Assembly (NCBI GenBank): GCA_928212115.1 | Contig: CAKMRJ010003334.1 | Span: forward strand, 16,579,862 to 16,643,861 | Length of the DNA: 64,000 nt | Direction of reading: 5' to 3' | Origin: Lactuca virosa | Lineage: Eukaryota; Streptophyta; Magnoliopsida; Asterales; Asteraceae | Shown: piece by piece, positions 12,969-25,092 of the stretch | Layout of the letters: every line of letters starts with the position of its first letter | How positions within the stretch are numbered: position 1 is the stretch's first letter | Notes under the pieces: model-generated | Told to the model about the DNA's origin: nothing | Seen by the model: only the letters and a program-made list of their open reading frames with translations | The model's database searches: none | Position numbers and translations under genes: made by a program

Positions 12969-14279
12969 CTTATTGTATGTCACTCGCAGTGCTTTGATTT
13001 GTATGAAAAATGCTCCAAATATACCTGCAAAGAATTTTCATGCTTTAACTAGACTAGATGAGAATAGAGCAAAATGCCAGGTATTAAACACACCATTAAA
13101 AAAGTAACTTTAACCAAGTTTTAAAATATATACACAACTTTTTAATTCTTTATTCTTTTATGCAGTTGGCTCTCAAAGCTGGAGTTTTTTATGACAAAGT
13201 CTCTAATGTCACCATTTGGGGAAACCACTCGACTACTCAGGTAACCAAATGAATTTTAATTTTAATTTCTTAATTTATTTTTTAGTGTTGTGTTTTATTT
13301 GCTGAAAATGTAATTTGTTTTTTTTTAGGTTCCTGATTTTTTAAATGCTAAAATACATGGGATTCCTGTCCCGGAGGTTATTACAGATAGGAAATGGTTA
13401 GAAGAGGACTTTACAAAAATGGTTCAAACGGTAATAGTAAATTAACTTTTCTTTATTTTTATATATTTTTTTATATACTTTTTAGTAGTGAATGTTGGAA
13501 AATGTTTTTTTTAGAGAGGTGGGGTTTTAATTAAAAAATGGGGAAGATCTTCAGCTGCATCAACTGCTGTTTCTATTGTGGATGCAATAAGGTCTCTTGT
13601 AACACCCACACCCGAAGGTGATTGGTTTTCAACTGGAGTAAGTTTCACCGACTTTTGGTTTTTACTTTTTTTTTTTTTTTTTTTTTTTTAAATATTAAAA
13701 TAGTTACTATGCTAATTTCTTACAATTGTAAAATGCAGGTTTATACAAATGGAAATCCTTATGGAATAGCAGAAGATATTGTTTTTAGCATGCCCTGTAG
13801 GTCCAAGGTATGTACAAATGTTTAAATCATAAATTAATTTAGATATTTATTTATATTGAATCATACAAATGGGAATCCTTTTTGTTTTTTTTTTATGAAT
13901 TTAAAATTTATTAAAAGATTATTTTAATGGTAGGGGGATGGCGATTACGACCTTGTGAAAGATGTCATATTTGATGACTACCTTCGTAATAGAATTAAAA
14001 AGGTACTCAAAATCTTTCCTATTTACACTTTATAACATTTAATGCTAAAATTTGGATTTTTTTTTTTTAGTCGGAAGATGAGCTGCTAGCGGAGAAGAAA
14101 TGTGTAGCACACTTAACAGGAGAGGTAAGTATCGAAATACTTAGGGTGAAATTAACATTTTTAATTTGTAAAATGTAAAATCATAACATTATTTTGTTGT
14201 ATTTTTGTAAATTTTAATTTTTCAGGGAATTGCGGTATGTGATCTACCCGAGGATACGATGCTTCCAGGAGAAATGTAG
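11442..14279 (+). CDS. Chloroplast NADP-dependent malate dehydrogenase, 14 exons
   Basis: Reduces oxaloacetate to malate with NADPH in the stroma (malate valve). Exons: 11442-11608, 11691-11784, 12197-12283, 12364-12448, 12532-12713, 12790-12860, 12990-13080, 13166-13240, 13329-13430, 13515-13637, 13739-13807, 13934-14002, 14071-14124 and 14226-14279. All introns are GT/AG, and the joined frame is 440 residues with no break, the usual family length. Residues 1 to about 55 are a Ser/Thr/Arg-rich transit peptide. The dinucleotide loop is VSGAAGMISNH, substrate arginines lie in KPRGPGMERAD, and the catalytic His is in WGNHSTTQ. Both redox pairs of the NADP form are present: Cys72/Cys77 near the N-terminus and Cys416/Cys428 in the C-terminal extension, with the known spacings of 5 and 12. 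Thioredoxin activation in light is therefore expected. The gene looks fully functional. Confidence 0.96.
12914..12969 (+). repeat. (AAT)n microsatellite in malate dehydrogenase intron 6
   Basis: About 18 near-perfect ATA/AAT triplets lie between exons 6 and 7. They do not touch the splice sites and would be a polymorphic marker inside the gene. Confidence 0.9.
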
Positions 14280-17187
14280 AAGGCTACAGTTGATCAAAAC
14301 TTCATCTTCTTTTCATACAGTGATACTGAGATCTGTGGTAAACAGAATTAGAATCATGTTTATGAAATGTTATTGAACGATTATAGTTGCCAATAAGGGC
14401 CAATTGATGCCATGTTATTAGTTTGAGGTTATTTATAATTATGTTTAACTCCTTTTCCCTCTCATGTCCTGTCATCTTTGTACATGTATGCTATATCATT
14501 ACCTATATGTAAGAGATTTATGCTTTGGTCCACGTCGATGAGCTGTTTCTGTCCTTGCTTATCTCCCCAATAGAATAGAAAGACGTAGTCGGCTATTTTT
14601 AACGTCTACGACAGTGAGCAGCTTGGGTGCCTCCTTGTGTCACCAATGTACCTGCTTGCTTACCATCATCTTCCAATTAGAGGATTGTTGCCGCCCATAG
14701 CTTCCATCATACTCTTCCGATCATTAACAAAAGACTTCACGGTGGTTTTCCTCTAGACTTGCCACCTCCTGGTTTATAGCCTTGCCAGTTGCCACTAGAC
14801 ACGTTTTTCCACTGATATACTATACCACCGCCTCTCTTGTTTTTTTTACTTTATATTTGAAAAACGCTCTTCTACTTCACACAACCACTATCCATGGCTC
14901 CAACTTCTGAAATTTTGAGTCAACTCTTCTCAATATCATCAGTACAAAAAACTACACCCCCAGCACTGCGACAGCTGACGACCGCCATATCCTTCTTCCG
15001 TTGTTTCTTGATACAAACCACAACCTTCTGTTCTTGATAATTTGCAACGCAAGCATTATGTATTCCAGTGTAAGTACACTTAGGGAAAAGAGACGTGACT
15101 ACTTTAGAGGCTGAAATGTATATTTGATTATTGTAAAAAATTGAAAAAGGGTTTTTCATAATATTTTTTATTTAAGCAAACAGGGTTGTTGAATGAGTAC
15201 TTTATTAGGTTTGCTATGAACAAATATGGATAACATTCTTTGAACGTATATCAAATCAGATGAAGAGAAACAGAGGTATGTGTTAATTGTTGTCTGTTGA
15301 GTGGACTTTGATACACGTCGATTAGGTGCTTAAAATCCTCCAATAAGAACCGTGGGCGGACATTTTTAACCTTTCTTACATAAGAGCCTTCAAAGATGGG
15401 TTTGCTTCAGCTGCCTATTCTTTTTAACTTATACTGCATCAGCTGTTTGCCTCCTTCACACCACCACCTCAATTACATGCCTAAAGGTGAGTCACTTTCT
15501 CTCTTTTCTAACGTCGTTTCCTTTTCCACCACCTCCTTCTTTGTTTTGTGGCCTCATATCACTGCATCAGCTGAAGTCGTCGCAATTTGGGCCAACTGGG
15601 TCGCCGGAGTCCAGGTAGCTAATAATGCTTGTTACCGCCTTATCAGGAAAGTAGAACTTTGTGTTTCTAATTAATCGAAGAATCAAAGTTTGAACTACAG
15701 CTTAAGGGTAATTGATTTGAAGTTATGCCACTGATCCTTCTCTCACATCCGCAAGGCAAACCTTAAACATATCAATATATACAACCATCTCTCGGTAAGT
15801 TCTATCTAAAGGTTTTTAGATCATCCACTTATATACTTTTTCTTTGATTAATTTTGTTGGATTATTTATTTGAAAAAAAAATAGAATTGCTGCAACTTGT
15901 TAGAATTTTAAATGATAATCAAAGTTTATTTGATGGTCGTAGATCAGTTGTTCGATGAAAAGGATAAACCAACTCTTATGGTCAATAAATTGGTTCACTA
16001 TTGAAATGGACCCACCTTGGAATCCACATGATTTGGAAACGATCTTGCTATTTGTCTTTCTTGTTGCTTTATGTACAATTTTTTCTATGTGTGTGTTGGT
16101 GTTTGGTTGACGCATCATTAAGATGAACTTTATCTTCCCTTTTATAGTGAAGAATATTAGTTAAAAGCAAGAAGGGGAGAGTTACAACTATTACAGTTTG
16201 GGGGATAGAATTGTATTTATGTCACTGAGTATGTTTCAGATTATGATACCCATTCTTTTGTACATATACGTGGAGCTTGTGTATGTTGGTGAACCTTACT
16301 TTCTGATCGGAGTGCCAACTGAAAGATGAAGTTTCAATGTGCAAGCAGTGAGGGTGTAGATTATACTGGTAGAAAACATAGAAGAAGAGGGATGCAACAT
16401 TCAAGGTATTAAAAGTTCCTTTTTTTCATTAGGTTTGACATAAAATAGCAATGTGTTTATAACAGTTCCTTTTTTTCTGTTACATTGAATTTCCACCGGT
16501 TTGAATGCTTTAATCGTTCATAGTTTCTAGATTCGTACTCATATGAACATGTAATTTAGTAAATTAAGGTACATAATTGTAAGCTGACATTTCAATTTGA
16601 TGTCATTTGTTAGAAGGTTCGACTTATCATGTTTTTGTTGCAATTATTTATTACTACTATGTTTCATTGCTTTCAATAAAATAGTGGAAATCTTCAATTT
16701 AGTAGCGTCTACCCAAGAAAATCAAATTTATTGCATTTTGGTGTTAATCTAATATGATATTCATCCCATGTGATTAGTTATATTGGGTATTTTAGGCACC
16801 ATAAGTCGAGAACCTAAGAACCTACGACTTGAGCAATATAGAAAAGGACTTGGATCTGGCATAATTGATTCTTACTAAGAATTTATGATGGTATGTCATG
16901 CTTTTTTAAGTATGTTTATTTTATAATTCCCTAGATTCCTAAAAAAGAATTGCACTTTATTAAGAGAATAAAGTTTGATTGTTTGTTCCCCTCTCTCCAT
17001 AAAGGTGTTGAAATCCCCAAGTTGGTAAGACAAGAACACTCGAATTTTGTGAGACCATTGCATCAAAATTGTCTGAGTTTCTTGAATTCTCATTTGGTAG
17101 TAATTGTATATCTGTAATTTTGAGTCATTGCAACTTACAAGTCCAGTATCCATTAAAGTTGGTATATTGGAGCTATTGGGTATTACG
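14280..17187. other. 3' UTR of malate dehydrogenase, then unrecognised intergenic DNA
   Basis: The first 150 bases or so are the likely 3' UTR. After that I see no gene. Short frames such as 15396-15674 (+) and 15900-16118 (-) have no recognisable domain or splice context and are not annotated. Part of this stretch may be the body of the Helitron that ends at 18944. Confidence 0.5.
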
Positions 17188-17298
17188 TAACGACACGTCG
17201 CCGCTAATACTATTAGAGGCGACATACGCTACTATTAGCGGCGACGCGTGTCGCCGCTAATTGTCGCCGCTAATTTAATACACTAATTTCTTGTAGTG
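17188..17298 (+). mobile_element. CACTA (En/Spm) transposon terminus
   Basis: The segment ends in CTAATTTCTTGTAGTG; its complement begins CACTACAAGAAATTAG, the classic CACTA terminus. Inside it are repeated subterminal motifs of the form TTAGCGGCGACA, in both orientations, which in this superfamily are transposase-binding repeats. I did not find the opposite CACTACAAGAAA end in the window, so this is a broken end fragment or its partner has been lost. Confidence 0.8.
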
Positions 17299-18907
17299 AG
17301 TGCTTATTTTTTTTAATTAGTAAATTAATAAAATAACTTATTTTTATCATTGGGTTTTAATTTTGAAATAAATTGAACTTCAATTTTTTAAATATGATAA
17401 GATATATAAACAATCATTTTAGACTTTTGGATGTTTTGAGTTACTTTCATGTATAGTATGTAGAGTACTGAATTTGAACCTCAATGAGTCTTTCACATCA
17501 TGCATGTATGATCGTGATGAGGAAACATCGATTGGTGCTTCTGATGACTTAAAGATTAGTTGCTAATTGCTCAAAGATCTGGATTTTGAGGGATTTATTT
17601 CCTACTTCCAGCTGAATGAGGACCACAAAGTCGTGCAAGAGTGGTAAGGATTCTAGGCATCTTCTTTAATTGAAGAATTAATAATGTCCAAATCAGTCTT
17701 CATCTCATCTGAGGTAGGATGAACCTATATAATATATTCCATGCGTAAGAGATAAATGAAGAAAGCAACAGGTGGCATACTTGATAAAGGAGAATGCACT
17801 GCCCGGATGATTACCGCTCTTATTAGAAAATGGAGTTATAATGGTGCATTATTGTCATTAGCTTTTATTTCAGTTAATATAATCCAAATTTGGCCTTCGC
17901 TTTTTGAAGAATAAGGTTAGGCTTTGTGGAAATTGTATAACTAAGAAACACAAGTTATGTAATTTGTGTTTGAAGTTTCACATGTGGAACCAGTTATTGG
18001 GATAACATCATGCAAACTAACTGTTTGATGGAATGCTTGGATGGAATGATTCATTTTGTCACTTTATTTTCTACAATACATTTTGAACCTTCCTTGGTTG
18101 CTTGTCCTGAACAGCTATGTGAACCAAACTCAGATGGGTTTTTAAAAGTAAATGATGTTTGTAAAAGTAAATTACATAATCTGCCCTTTTAACGTTCAGT
18201 TTTCTTATATTGGTGATAAAGTTTTGATTATTTTTTATAGGTCGTGATGATGAGTTTGCATCTTTCTGGTTGGATTCAAGTAAAGTTTAGATTATCCACA
18301 TCTTGTCGAGGCAAATTAGATGGTTATATTATCAAAAGAAATTTTTAATTTCTCTTTTCACAATGCAACCGGTATGTTTGTAGGTATGGAAGATTTATCC
18401 TCTTTGTTTGATCATTTACAGATCTTAGCCACATATGAATCTGTCATATGATTTGTCTAAACACGTTTTACTTAGATTTCATAGAAAATTGTCATTTAGT
18501 CTTTGGAAAATCCATCTGTTGTAGACATTGTTATTTCTGAGACATGCCATTAATGTGAAACAAACGACTGAATTGAGTTTCTTTAGGTTATATCTTTTAA
18601 TTACAGTTGCATCTTAAGCCTTTGAAAAGTTGAAATGACATCTTTGAAGACATAATGGATTTTTAGGCAACTGAAACAACTATCCAACCAATTGAAATCA
18701 AGACATTTAGTTGGTATTTTTTTGTTGGCATGAAATGGAATGGATCATAACTCCATTTCTTTACTACACTCCTGCTCCTTTTTTTTTCTTAATCTGCCAA
18801 AGGATTTGTGGTGTCTTGGTTTCAACTTGCCGTTTCTCTTCATCAACTTGGCTCCAAAACCGGTTTTCCTTAGAATTACTTAAAATTAGCTTACTGGTCA
18901 GTTCTTT
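17299..18907. other. Intergenic, no gene recognised
   Basis: AT-rich DNA with only short frames of no protein-like character. If the Helitron terminus at 18944 is real, this stretch is probably Helitron interior. Confidence 0.4.
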
Positions 18908-18908
18908 A

Positions 18909-18944
18909 GGGCCGTGATTATCACGGCCCCAATGAGTTTCCTAG
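18909..18944 (+). mobile_element. Helitron 3' terminus (5' end not located)
   Basis: A strong hairpin (GGGCCGTG/CACGGCCC, 8-bp stem, 5-base loop, 18909-18929) is followed 11 bases later by CTAG (18941-18944) and then T. The hairpin, the spacing and the CTRR-T end match Helitron 3' ends. The element would extend leftward; its TC start was not identified. Confidence 0.55.
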
Positions 18945-19444
18945 TATATATATGTATCCCACTTGCTCTTCTGTTTTTGGAGACTCCAAATTAATTAGTC
19001 TGCCATGCAAAGTCGTGATTTAATCTAGAAAACACAAGTTCAGACGTTATTTACTAAGCATCATCCAGAATTTCTTGTTTAACTTTGATGAATTGACTAT
19101 CTCTTAGATCTTTTTTGAGATATGTTATTCCTACCCTGATTTTATAATCTTACACATATAATAATTATTTGTTAGGTGATAAATCTTAAATTATTTACTT
19201 TTTTGACAGCTTTTAACTTTTTAAACCAACCCGTTAAGAGAAATGTTAATTTTACGAAAATATTGGTAAAAGTGTCTTGAAAATGATGAAATCTTAGGTA
19301 TCTAAGAATACCCAGGCCCAATACTACCCCTAATAATATCTTTTGAATTCGCCATAAATTTACAAATTTATTTTGCTTGAAGTTTCTTAAGACTTTTTTA
19401 TAATGGTTTATAAGATTTGTTTCTTTAACGTTTTTTCCATTTTT

Positions 19445-19755
19445 TTTAATATTTAAAATATTTTCTTATTTATATATTTTCCAAATTTTACATTATCTCA
19501 TATGCATTAGCAAACAAAGTTTTCTTGATGATTTTGTAACACTTGGATTTGATGAAATAACTAATATGATTTAAAATCAAAGCAACAATAAAACAATAAC
19601 TAATTATTGTTTTATTATATGATATGATTTTAAATCGTATCTGTTATTTCATCAAATTCAAATGTTTCACAATCATCGAGAAAAATTGGTTTGTTAATGT
19701 ATATGAGGAAATGCAAAAGTTGAACAAAAAGTTAAGAAAATATTGTAAAAGAATT
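19445..19755. repeat. Long fold-back repeat, about 150 bp per arm
   Basis: The sequence is an imperfect palindrome centred near 19603, where AATAAAACAATAA is followed by TTATTGTTTTATT. The arms include GATTTGATGAAATAAC on the left and its complement on the right, and pairing continues outward to about 19450 and 19755 with scattered mismatches. There is almost no loop. This is either a fold-back MITE or an inverted duplication whose transcript would be a long hairpin. No target duplication was recognised. Confidence 0.8.
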
Positions 19756-19789
19756 TCTTTAAGTTGGAAAAAAGCCACGATCTTTATAA

Positions 19790-20864
19790 TGTTCTAGAGT
19801 AGATAAGCCATTATGAAAGTTTTGGTTGTTGGTCTGAAAAGGACTAAGAACTTATTTCTCCAAAACTGTTCAGAGCGCTTCTCACGACGTGAGCATTCAT
19901 GGATCACGATGTGAGAATGGACCATCCCGACTATTTTGTCGCATTCGGTCACGATGTGACATCTAGAAGGTAACGACGTGACGTCAGGCTGTGAGATTTT
20001 TGAATAAGGACTTTGACCGTTGACCAAGTTTGACTTTAGGTCAATTAGTGTGATTTGAGTAGTAGATTGAGGCCTGGTCCCTATTTATTTATAGGTGATC
20101 TGTAGAGGCAGTATTTGGAGCAGTGATATCTTTAGCTATTTTTCAGACTGTGAGGTGAGTTTTCCTCAGTTTACTTATGGGTCGAAGGCACCAATGTCGG
20201 CCCTCTAAGTTATGTAACACTTTATATAGGATGTTGTTATGATGTAGTGATCCGTTAGATCCGCATGATTATTTGTTTGTTGTTATATGTTTTATCTGTT
20301 GCATATGTTGACATAGTACGGTTCGGGTTGAGGCTTTACTATTATATGTGTAAGCCAACAGACCGAGGCATTCCAGACCGACCACTGATTAGGCCGAGGC
20401 ATTCCAGACCGACCACTGATTAGGCCGAGGCATTCTAGTCCGATGACTGATTGGGTCAGGCTATTTCAGTCTGATGACTGATTGGACCCGTTGCATATTG
20501 GTATTCCAGTCTGATGAGTGACTGGGCCTAGGCATTCCAGTCTGATGACTGATTGGGCCAGGGTAATCCATTCTGATGACTGAGGACCCGGTATGCATGC
20601 TTATATGTTTGTTGTGTGTGGTACTTTGAGGGAACTCACTAAGCTTTGGATTACAGTTTGAATTTATGGTTTCAGATACTTCAGATGATAAGGGAAAGAC
20701 AAAGGCTTGATCGTGCACATCATCCTGGACTTTATGTGATTATGATTTTGGGGACACTCTTGATTCATGTTTTATAACTATTGAAAACTATGTTTTGTGA
20801 TATTATGGATTTTGGATTGGTTTGAAAAATGAAAATTTTTTACCTTGATTTTTGGGATGTTACA
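19790..20864 (+). mobile_element. LTR fragment (3' portion)
   Basis: The right end TTTGGGATGTTACA matches the LTR ends of this window's gypsy-like LTR families. The internal text parallels the solo LTR at 61802-63674: GTGAGTTTTCC, TTATGGGTCGAAGGCACCAA, AACTCACTAAGC and a TCAGATGAT stretch occur in the same order. The 5' part is missing. It abuts the fold-back repeat, so the left limit is approximate. It contains a cluster of CACGACGTGA/CACGATGTGA-type motifs at about 19880-19985. Confidence 0.7.
20355..20585 (+). repeat. Minisatellite inside the LTR fragment
   Basis: Repeats of about 31 bases (CCGAGGCATTCCAGACCGAC plus CACTGATTAGG), with the first copies nearly identical and later ones diverged (TCCAGTCTGATGACTGATTGG). 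The solo LTR at 61802-63674 has an equivalent but diverged array at about 63200-63390, so this is an LTR feature and not a local expansion. Confidence 0.8.
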
Positions 20865-21116
20865 AAACTTGCAAAGGCAGACATCTAGCCTTCAACTTTG
20901 CGACAATGACACACTCAAACCATGAACTTCAAATTATTTCTCAAACAATGTCACAAGGTTAAATTTCTAACATGTGCGATTGTGCGACCCTTGAACACTC
21001 CTATAAAAGGCCAAGTAGAGGGGTTGATCGTTGCTTGTGAAGTACTTGTAAAGGAGAATCGAGACTAGGCATTGAAAGATTTTGAACAATTTAGATAATA
21101 TAAGATTGCTCTTATT

Positions 21117-21258
21117 CAATGGCGGATCTACTATGTATCCCGGGGTAGCCCGGGATACCCCTCAAAAAAAATTTAGTAGTGTAATTTTTTTCGAATTTTT
21201 TTTTTATTGTGTATTATTTGTCGGGGATACCCCTTTACTTTGATCCTGGATCCGTCAA
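21117..21258. mobile_element. 142-bp mini inverted-repeat element
   Basis: Flanked by a perfect 10-bp direct repeat TGCTCTTATT (21107-21116 and 21259-21268). The ends are short imperfect inverted repeats (CAATGGCGGATC on the left, GATCCGTCAA on the right), with internal CCCGGGATACCCC/GGGGATACCCC repeats. The duplication of about 9-10 bp suggests a Mutator-like MITE. Confidence 0.65.
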
Positions 21259-21269
21259 TGCTCTTATTG

Positions 21270-22300
21270 ACCTTAAAAGATGAAGTCATTACAAAATGGT
21301 AAACAGTAAAGGTTGCTTATATATACTTTGCCACAAATGCATTACAAGTAGACATGTACAGAAATATTTGATCATTGCGTTATGATCATTGCATTTTGAG
21401 GGGTCAAATAATCAGATTTCTATAACTAGTCATACACAGTTGATAGAGTAAAACGGATTAGTAACTTTAAGAGGCAAATTACCAAACTCCTACTAAAATC
21501 ATATAAAAATGAAAACGTGACTATGTTGAGTTTATTTTTTTTTTAGGTGTTATAAAATGAAATAAAGGGAAAGCCGATGCAAAGACAGAAAGACCAAAGT
21601 TGATAAGGTGTTCAAAGTAGAAAAGAAGCTTGAGATTGGAAATAGTTAGAAGAGCTTGGACTGAAGATGTCAAGTTGATAGAAAGAAAAAGGGACTTGTG
21701 AGCAGTTAAGTCAAAGATGGAAGATTAAAGTGCAACTTTTGGACTATAATAAGCATCAAGCAAACGATGTTAATAGGTTATATTTTGTATATAGACTAGT
21801 TTAGAAACGAGAAAAGGGTTACTTGATCGCTGCCTTCGTTGATTCTGATTCGGAATGTTCATTACATCCAATTGAACAATAAATATAGTATATTCTTGCT
21901 TTGTCCGTGTTTTGAGTTTCGTAGTTGTTGAATTTGTTAATTAAAACTTTTGATGAAATGTAAAGTTTTGTGTTAATTCTGTTGAAATGAGTAGATACTG
22001 TTCTGATTAGCGTTTAGAAATCCAAAAGTAGTAAGGGAAAAAGAGACAGGCATTTATTGAATGCTTAAAGAGAAAGAGTAATAGAAACATGGCACTATAG
22101 AAAAGTAAACACATCATACTGGCAAGAGAAAACATGATAGATGCAATCATACAATGGACAAAAAAAGGAATTACTTGACATAAACCTAAATTATAAGAAA
22201 CATAACATCATGCAGAGTAATCATAACAAAAGATAAAAGTAGACATGTCGTGATGCCTTTTGTAGCTCTTTTGGCCATTCACAATCTCACTAATGCCTCT
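21270..22300. other. Intergenic, 3' flank of the F-box gene
   Basis: No coding signal. CTATAAAAGGCC near 21001 and the sequence around 21800-21900 resemble parts of a copia-type LTR, but no pair of ends could be established. Confidence 0.35.
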
Positions 22301-23479
22301 TTAAAATTTCAATCGAGAAAATTTACGGCAACTAATCTTATGCTTGGTTGGTGCAACCCAAACAAGACTATCCACATACTCAACAACTTTAGTATAACCA
22401 CATTTTGTAGATTTAATCTTGAAATGTTTAACCTTTGCTGCAATTGGATCGTACAAAGTTAGTCTGTCATAAACTCCAAAGACAAACTCATTGTGTAACG
22501 TGAACCCAAACGGAGATACACCTCCACGACACTTTGAAAAGACATGATGTTTTACCCACGAATCAGCGACCCCATACTCATCCATCGCCCACACCTCACA
22601 TTCACCATGTCTAAACATTGCCATCACACAAAGCTTTCCAACCAAAACTCCTAATGATATCTCGTAGTATAACTTGTTATCTAGTAAAAAAACAGGAATA
22701 TAAATCTCATGGAATGTCTCTGCACCCAAATCAAAAGCCAATATCGCAACTGGGTTCTGACCTGATTCCGTATAACCAAACCAATGAAGATGACCATCAT
22801 GACCATCTACACATACTTCATGATTATATCTAATCCTTGTAATGTGCGATGGAGGACTTTGAGTAATTAACTTAAAAACACCCTTTCTCATGCTATAGAC
22901 TTCAACTAGCCACAATATGATGGGTTCTTGGTCAAGGCTTGTAAGTTTCACAAGTTTGTAATCATCGGTTGTGGGATCATACCCAAACCGAGGAAAAATG
23001 CCAACTAGATCCTCATAGTCATAGTCTGGCATATTATCACTTGGTGGGAGAATTAACAAAGCGGAGAGAGAAGGGTTCCAAATGTAATAGTCTCCATCAA
23101 TATATGGTCCATACTGAAAGCATATTAGACCATTAACGGATCCAATAACATAACCATAATGATAACGTTCAGATTGGAGATTTGTCGGGAGTCTTATGAA
23201 ATTAGTGAGTTCGAGATGGGGAGATCGCAAGGGGTGTGCTGTGAAAGGTTTAGAGTGGAAAGAAAACAGATGGTAGAAGACCAAGAGGATTTCATCGTTT
23301 TTATGGCGTGAATGATCGAGATGGGATTTTACAAAGGAGGGTCGAGACAAGAGATCATTCCAAGTTTTAGAGACGCACCTCATTTGAGCAAGCTGTTTTG
23401 CCAATAAACGGATAAATATGTTTGATAAGATATCGTTTGGAAACTTCTCCATGATTGCTAGGTGTTGAGGTGAAGCCAT
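22301..23479 (-). CDS. F-box protein with F-box-associated domain
   Basis: Single-exon gene of 392 residues. The upstream frame stays open to 23686, but I chose the ATG at 23479 because it has a good context (AAATGG) and is followed within about 10 residues by the F-box. The earlier residues look like translated 5' UTR. F-box: FPNDILSNIFIRLLAKQL then RCVSKTWNDLLSRPSFVKSH (about residues 12-55). The rest is the F-box-associated interaction region typical of plant F-box/FBA proteins, with the landmarks GSVNGLICF, WNPSLSALLILP and FGYDPTTDDYKLVKL. The family forms the substrate receptor of SCF ubiquitin ligases by binding SKP1/ASK. The target cannot be read from the sequence. No frame damage seen. 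Confidence 0.92.
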   Translation of the reverse strand: MASPQHLAIMEKFPNDILSNIFIRLLAKQLAQMRCVSKTWNDLLSRPSFVKSHLDHSRHKNDEILLVFYHLFSFHSKPFTAHPLRSPHLELTNFIRLPTNLQSERYHYGYVIGSVNGLICFQYGPYIDGDYYIWNPSLSALLILPPSDNMPDYDYEDLVGIFPRFGYDPTTDDYKLVKLTSLDQEPIILWLVEVYSMRKGVFKLITQSPPSHITRIRYNHEVCVDGHDGHLHWFGYTESGQNPVAILAFDLGAETFHEIYIPVFLLDNKLYYEISLGVLVGKLCVMAMFRHGECEVWAMDEYGVADSWVKHHVFSKCRGGVSPFGFTLHNEFVFGVYDRLTLYDPIAAKVKHFKIKSTKCGYTKVVEYVDSLVWVAPTKHKISCRKFSRLKF

Positions 23480-24280
23480 TTGATGATCATGAGTGAAAGT
23501 AAATGTAAGGTGTGTGAGCTTATTAATACATGACCGATTCTCTTTGGAAACCGGTGCCTTCAATCGTTCAAACTTCGGGGTAGTAGAAAGGTTACATAAA
23601 ATTAAACTTCTTAGAGTACTAAAATGCAATTTATTTATATTAAATGCAGTTATCATTATACTCATACCATAGTCATACCAAATCATTATTAACTCGGCTT
23701 CCCCATGTTAAAACTACATTCATCCCCATAACCCATTAAACCTAATCCTCAAAAAATAATGAAACGAATATATAGGATGTATCGCCTTTTCTTGTTCTTG
23801 GAATATGAATCACCGTGTAGTTCATTATGGGTCGTCTGACATTGCATTTTGCAAATGTTTTTAAGCAGGTACAGTACTAGTCCAAAGGTCAATACTGACA
23901 TTACAACTTTCATTTAGTTTTGAAACTCATTGACTTTTTGGAAAAGCCACTATTCCTAGTTTTTCTAAAAATTTTTTTTTTTTTTTTTTGCTTAAAAAGT
24001 CATATTTACCAAACACATCGCATTTTTAATTTATTGATTTTTTGAAAAGTGTTAATACTGTCATTTCAAAGAACACTCTCAAACACCCCCTTGATGCATT
24101 GAACATTCTCAGGTACAAGCTTCCATATCCCCAGTTTGCTCCGGTGGGAATAGGCATTGACGTCCATATTTAGTTTTATGGAGATAATTCATTCACTCAA
24201 GAAGTTGATTAATCATACATATAAAAATCAACTCCTATGATACAACCAAATTAAGATATTTTACATCCATATATAGGTTT
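23480..24280. other. Upstream region of the F-box gene, no gene seen
   Basis: AT-rich promoter-side DNA with homopolymer tracts (poly-T near 23970). The stretch around 24430-24600 (minus) has short phrases reminiscent of the tail of a LINE reverse transcriptase, but this is too weak to call. Confidence 0.35.
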
Positions 24281-24392
24281 ATAATATAACAATTGCAATA
24301 TTCATTTATTTGAGATTTTTTTTAACAAGGCGAATGGTAATATAATAATTGCAATAGTCATTAATTTGAGCTTTTTTTAACAAGGCAGATGG
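24281..24392 (+). repeat. 56-bp tandem duplication
   Basis: Two copies of a 56-base unit containing ATAATTGCAATAGTCATT and TTTTTTTAACAAGGC, with several substitutions between them. No coding content. Confidence 0.75.
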
Positions 24393-24814
24393 TATTATAA
24401 AAGCAACAAAAAAAAAAAAAAAATAGCAAGAGACGACAAGTTTACATGTTACAAGCTTTCAAAAGAATTTTCCCACAAGAAAAGCATCGTGTGTATGTCA
24501 TCCTCCAAATATTCTTTTAAGGCCTTCAATTACTTAAACAAAATACCGTTTCTAGCTTTCCAAACCGTCTGAAAAATAGTCTCGTTAAGAATAAATATGA
24601 GATTTTATCTCATCTTATCAACTACTCATTCAAACGACCCAAATTAGGATTTTACATTTATGTTTCTTATTTATAGCATACATTTGTATTATATATCCAT
24701 CTTGATATAGGATAACCAATTTTTATTTATTTTATTATTATTATTATTATTTTTTAATAATTTTCCTCGCTTATCCATATGGTATTCGAGCAAGTTTATG
24801 TCTGATCCAATTTA

Positions 24815-25052
24815 GGCCTCGTTTGATATGCGTCTGACCGAGTCAAGTCAGACGTTTTTGGCTGACTCGGTCAGCAAAATGTGGTTGATAATCCAACTTT
24901 GGCAGCTCAGCAAGTGAAATGGGAGGTTAAGGGAATTGAACTCGGGTCTCCCCTGTACACACAATGGCATTTACCAGCAAGTTAAAGGGTTTTTTGTGTT
25001 TTAATCTCTAAAATAGTATATTTAATGTCTATTATGCTGAAACTTTTGTATA

Positions 25053-25092
<40 letters not shown>

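Noticed and set aside
15396..15674. 92-residue open frame after the malate dehydrogenase gene
   Set aside because: No domain, no good splice or UTR context; probably chance.
22301..23686. Longer F-box frame with a 69-residue N-terminal extension
   Set aside because: The extension has no F-box family similarity and the downstream ATG at 23479 has a better context.
24430..24600. Possible LINE reverse-transcriptase tail on the minus strand
   Set aside because: Only a short phrase (TVWKARNGILFK) looks right, with stops around it; no poly-A tail in the matching direction.
24895..24965. tRNA-like B-box phrase (AATTGAACTCGGGTCTCCC)
   Set aside because: No A box or cloverleaf could be built around it; it lies inside a MITE.
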